This document shows positions 32,758 to 33,281 of a stretch of 33,281 nt of DNA, piece after piece (the first letter of the stretch is position 1; each line of letters begins with the position of its first letter). Location: assembly GCA_017508195.1 (NCBI GenBank), contig JAFVZL010000025.1, positions 1-33,281 of the forward strand, read 5' to 3'. Both the position numbers and the translations under genes were made by a program. This DNA comes from Clostridia bacterium (GTDB taxonomy: Bacteria; Bacillota; Clostridia; Oscillospirales; CAG-272). The notes under the pieces are model-generated. The model had not been told where the DNA came from. It saw nothing but the letters and a program-made list of their open reading frames with translations, and did no database searches.

Positions 32758-33281
32758 ATGTGGGTATATGAGAAAAAGCTGCAGTATCCCGTAAAAATAG
32801 CTAAACCTAACGCAAGGCTTGCGAGCATCATAGTAGATGCGCTCGGCGGTCCCGACGGGGAGGTGGGTGCGGCAATGCGTTACCTCAGTCAGCGTTATAT
32901 CATGCCGAACGGTAAAATAATAGGTATTCTTACCGATGTAGGTAGCGAGGAGCTCGGGCACATGGAGATCGTATCCTCGCTCCTTTATCAGCTCACAAGA
33001 GGTCTTACACCCGAGGAGATAAAGGCGGGAGGTCTTGATAAGTACTTCACCGGTCATGGTGACGGTATTTTCCCCGCGGCGGCATCGGGTGAGCCCTATA
33101 CCACAATGGCTATGAGCAGCAAGGGAGATCCCATCTCCGACCTTAACGAGGATCTTGCCGCAGAGCAGAAGGCGCGCGTCACCTACGATAATATCCTTCG
33201 TCTGTCCGACGATCCCGACGTAAACGACGTTATAAAATTCCTTCGCCAGCGCGAAATAGTCCACTATCAGCGCTTTGGCGA
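32758..33281 (+). CDS. cotJC: Spore coat protein CotJC, manganese catalase family (partial, runs off the window)
   Basis: The first 174 codons are present and the gene continues past the right edge. The translation starts MWVYEKKLQYPVKI and contains GGPDGEVGAAMRYLSQRYIMP, GSEELGHMEIV, DLNEDLAAEQKAR and FLRQREIVHYQRFG. The Glu and His in the EELGHME, EDLAAEQKAR and REIVH segments are the di-manganese ligands of this family. CotJC protects or structures the spore coat; catalase activity is known for the family but not shown here. It begins 2 nt after the cotJB stop. Confidence 0.92.
   Translation, partial: MWVYEKKLQYPVKIAKPNARLASIIVDALGGPDGEVGAAMRYLSQRYIMPNGKIIGILTDVGSEELGHMEIVSSLLYQLTRGLTPEEIKAGGLDKYFTGHGDGIFPAAASGEPYTTMAMSSKGDPISDLNEDLAAEQKARVTYDNILRLSDDPDVNDVIKFLRQREIVHYQRFG

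Overview
The window is a stretch of chromosome from a low-to-mid GC Firmicute of the class Clostridia that probably forms endospores. The evidence is near-consensus sigma-A promoters with 17 bp spacers, strong Shine-Dalgarno (SD) sequences, a ribosomal protein L10 leader, RemA, YitT, a Bacillus-type PurF with Fe-S cluster cysteines, the order yicC-remA-rpoZ-priA-def-fmt-rsmB-rlmN-rsgA typical of Firmicutes, and a cotJABC spore-coat cluster at the right edge. I cannot place it below class. I see no phage, plasmid, insertion sequence, CRISPR array or tRNA/rRNA gene; the content is mostly core metabolism and information processing.

Layout. 1-311: non-coding, with a short run of hairpins and a strong terminator. 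312-3931: a sigma-A promoter followed by a Gfo/Idh/MocA oxidoreductase, a YitT-type membrane protein and a GH39-like protein that seems to lack its catalytic residues. 3969-14742: the purine operon, with a sigma-A promoter, a ZTP (pfl) riboswitch with an overlapping terminator, then purE-purF-purM-purN-purO-AICAR transformylase-purD-purL. 14747-14980: an unrecognised 77-residue ORF, followed by about 300 bp of non-coding DNA. 15284-17418: an archaeal-type AspRS, an RpiB-family isomerase and a strong terminator. 17474-18666: a PAP2 phosphatase. 18776-28067: nrdR-yicC-remA-rpoZ-priA-def-fmt-rsmB-rlmN-rsgA, all on the + strand and tightly packed. 28258-29139 (-): an EamA transporter. 29282-30489: L10 leader, rplJ, rplL. 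30639-32165 (-): cysK then a DUF4416 gene. 32269-33281: cotJA, cotJB and the first part of cotJC.

How the genes work together. The purine operon encodes amidophosphoribosyltransferase, PurD, PurN, PurL, PurM, PurE and the last two steps to IMP. Those last two steps, usually fused in PurH, are here two proteins: a PurO-type cyclohydrolase and a free-standing AICAR transformylase. purC, purB and purK are not in the window. The riboswitch fits this setting because its ligand ZTP/ZMP is the substrate that builds up when the transformylase runs short of 10-formyl-THF.

The most notable observation is that this PurF has no N-terminal catalytic cysteine: it begins Met-Gly-Ile-Phe-Gly where the family has Cys-Gly-Ile/Val-Phe-Gly. 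It also carries TEGAL in place of the HNGNL oxyanion-hole motif. Its PRPP-binding loop, its four Fe-S cysteines and the glutamine-binding Arg and Asp remain. That looks like a PurF whose glutaminase half is catalytically dead. Secondary points are the degenerate GH39 protein, loss of gmk, coaBC and prpC-prkC from an otherwise conserved gene order, and a perfect dyad inside the cysK promoter.
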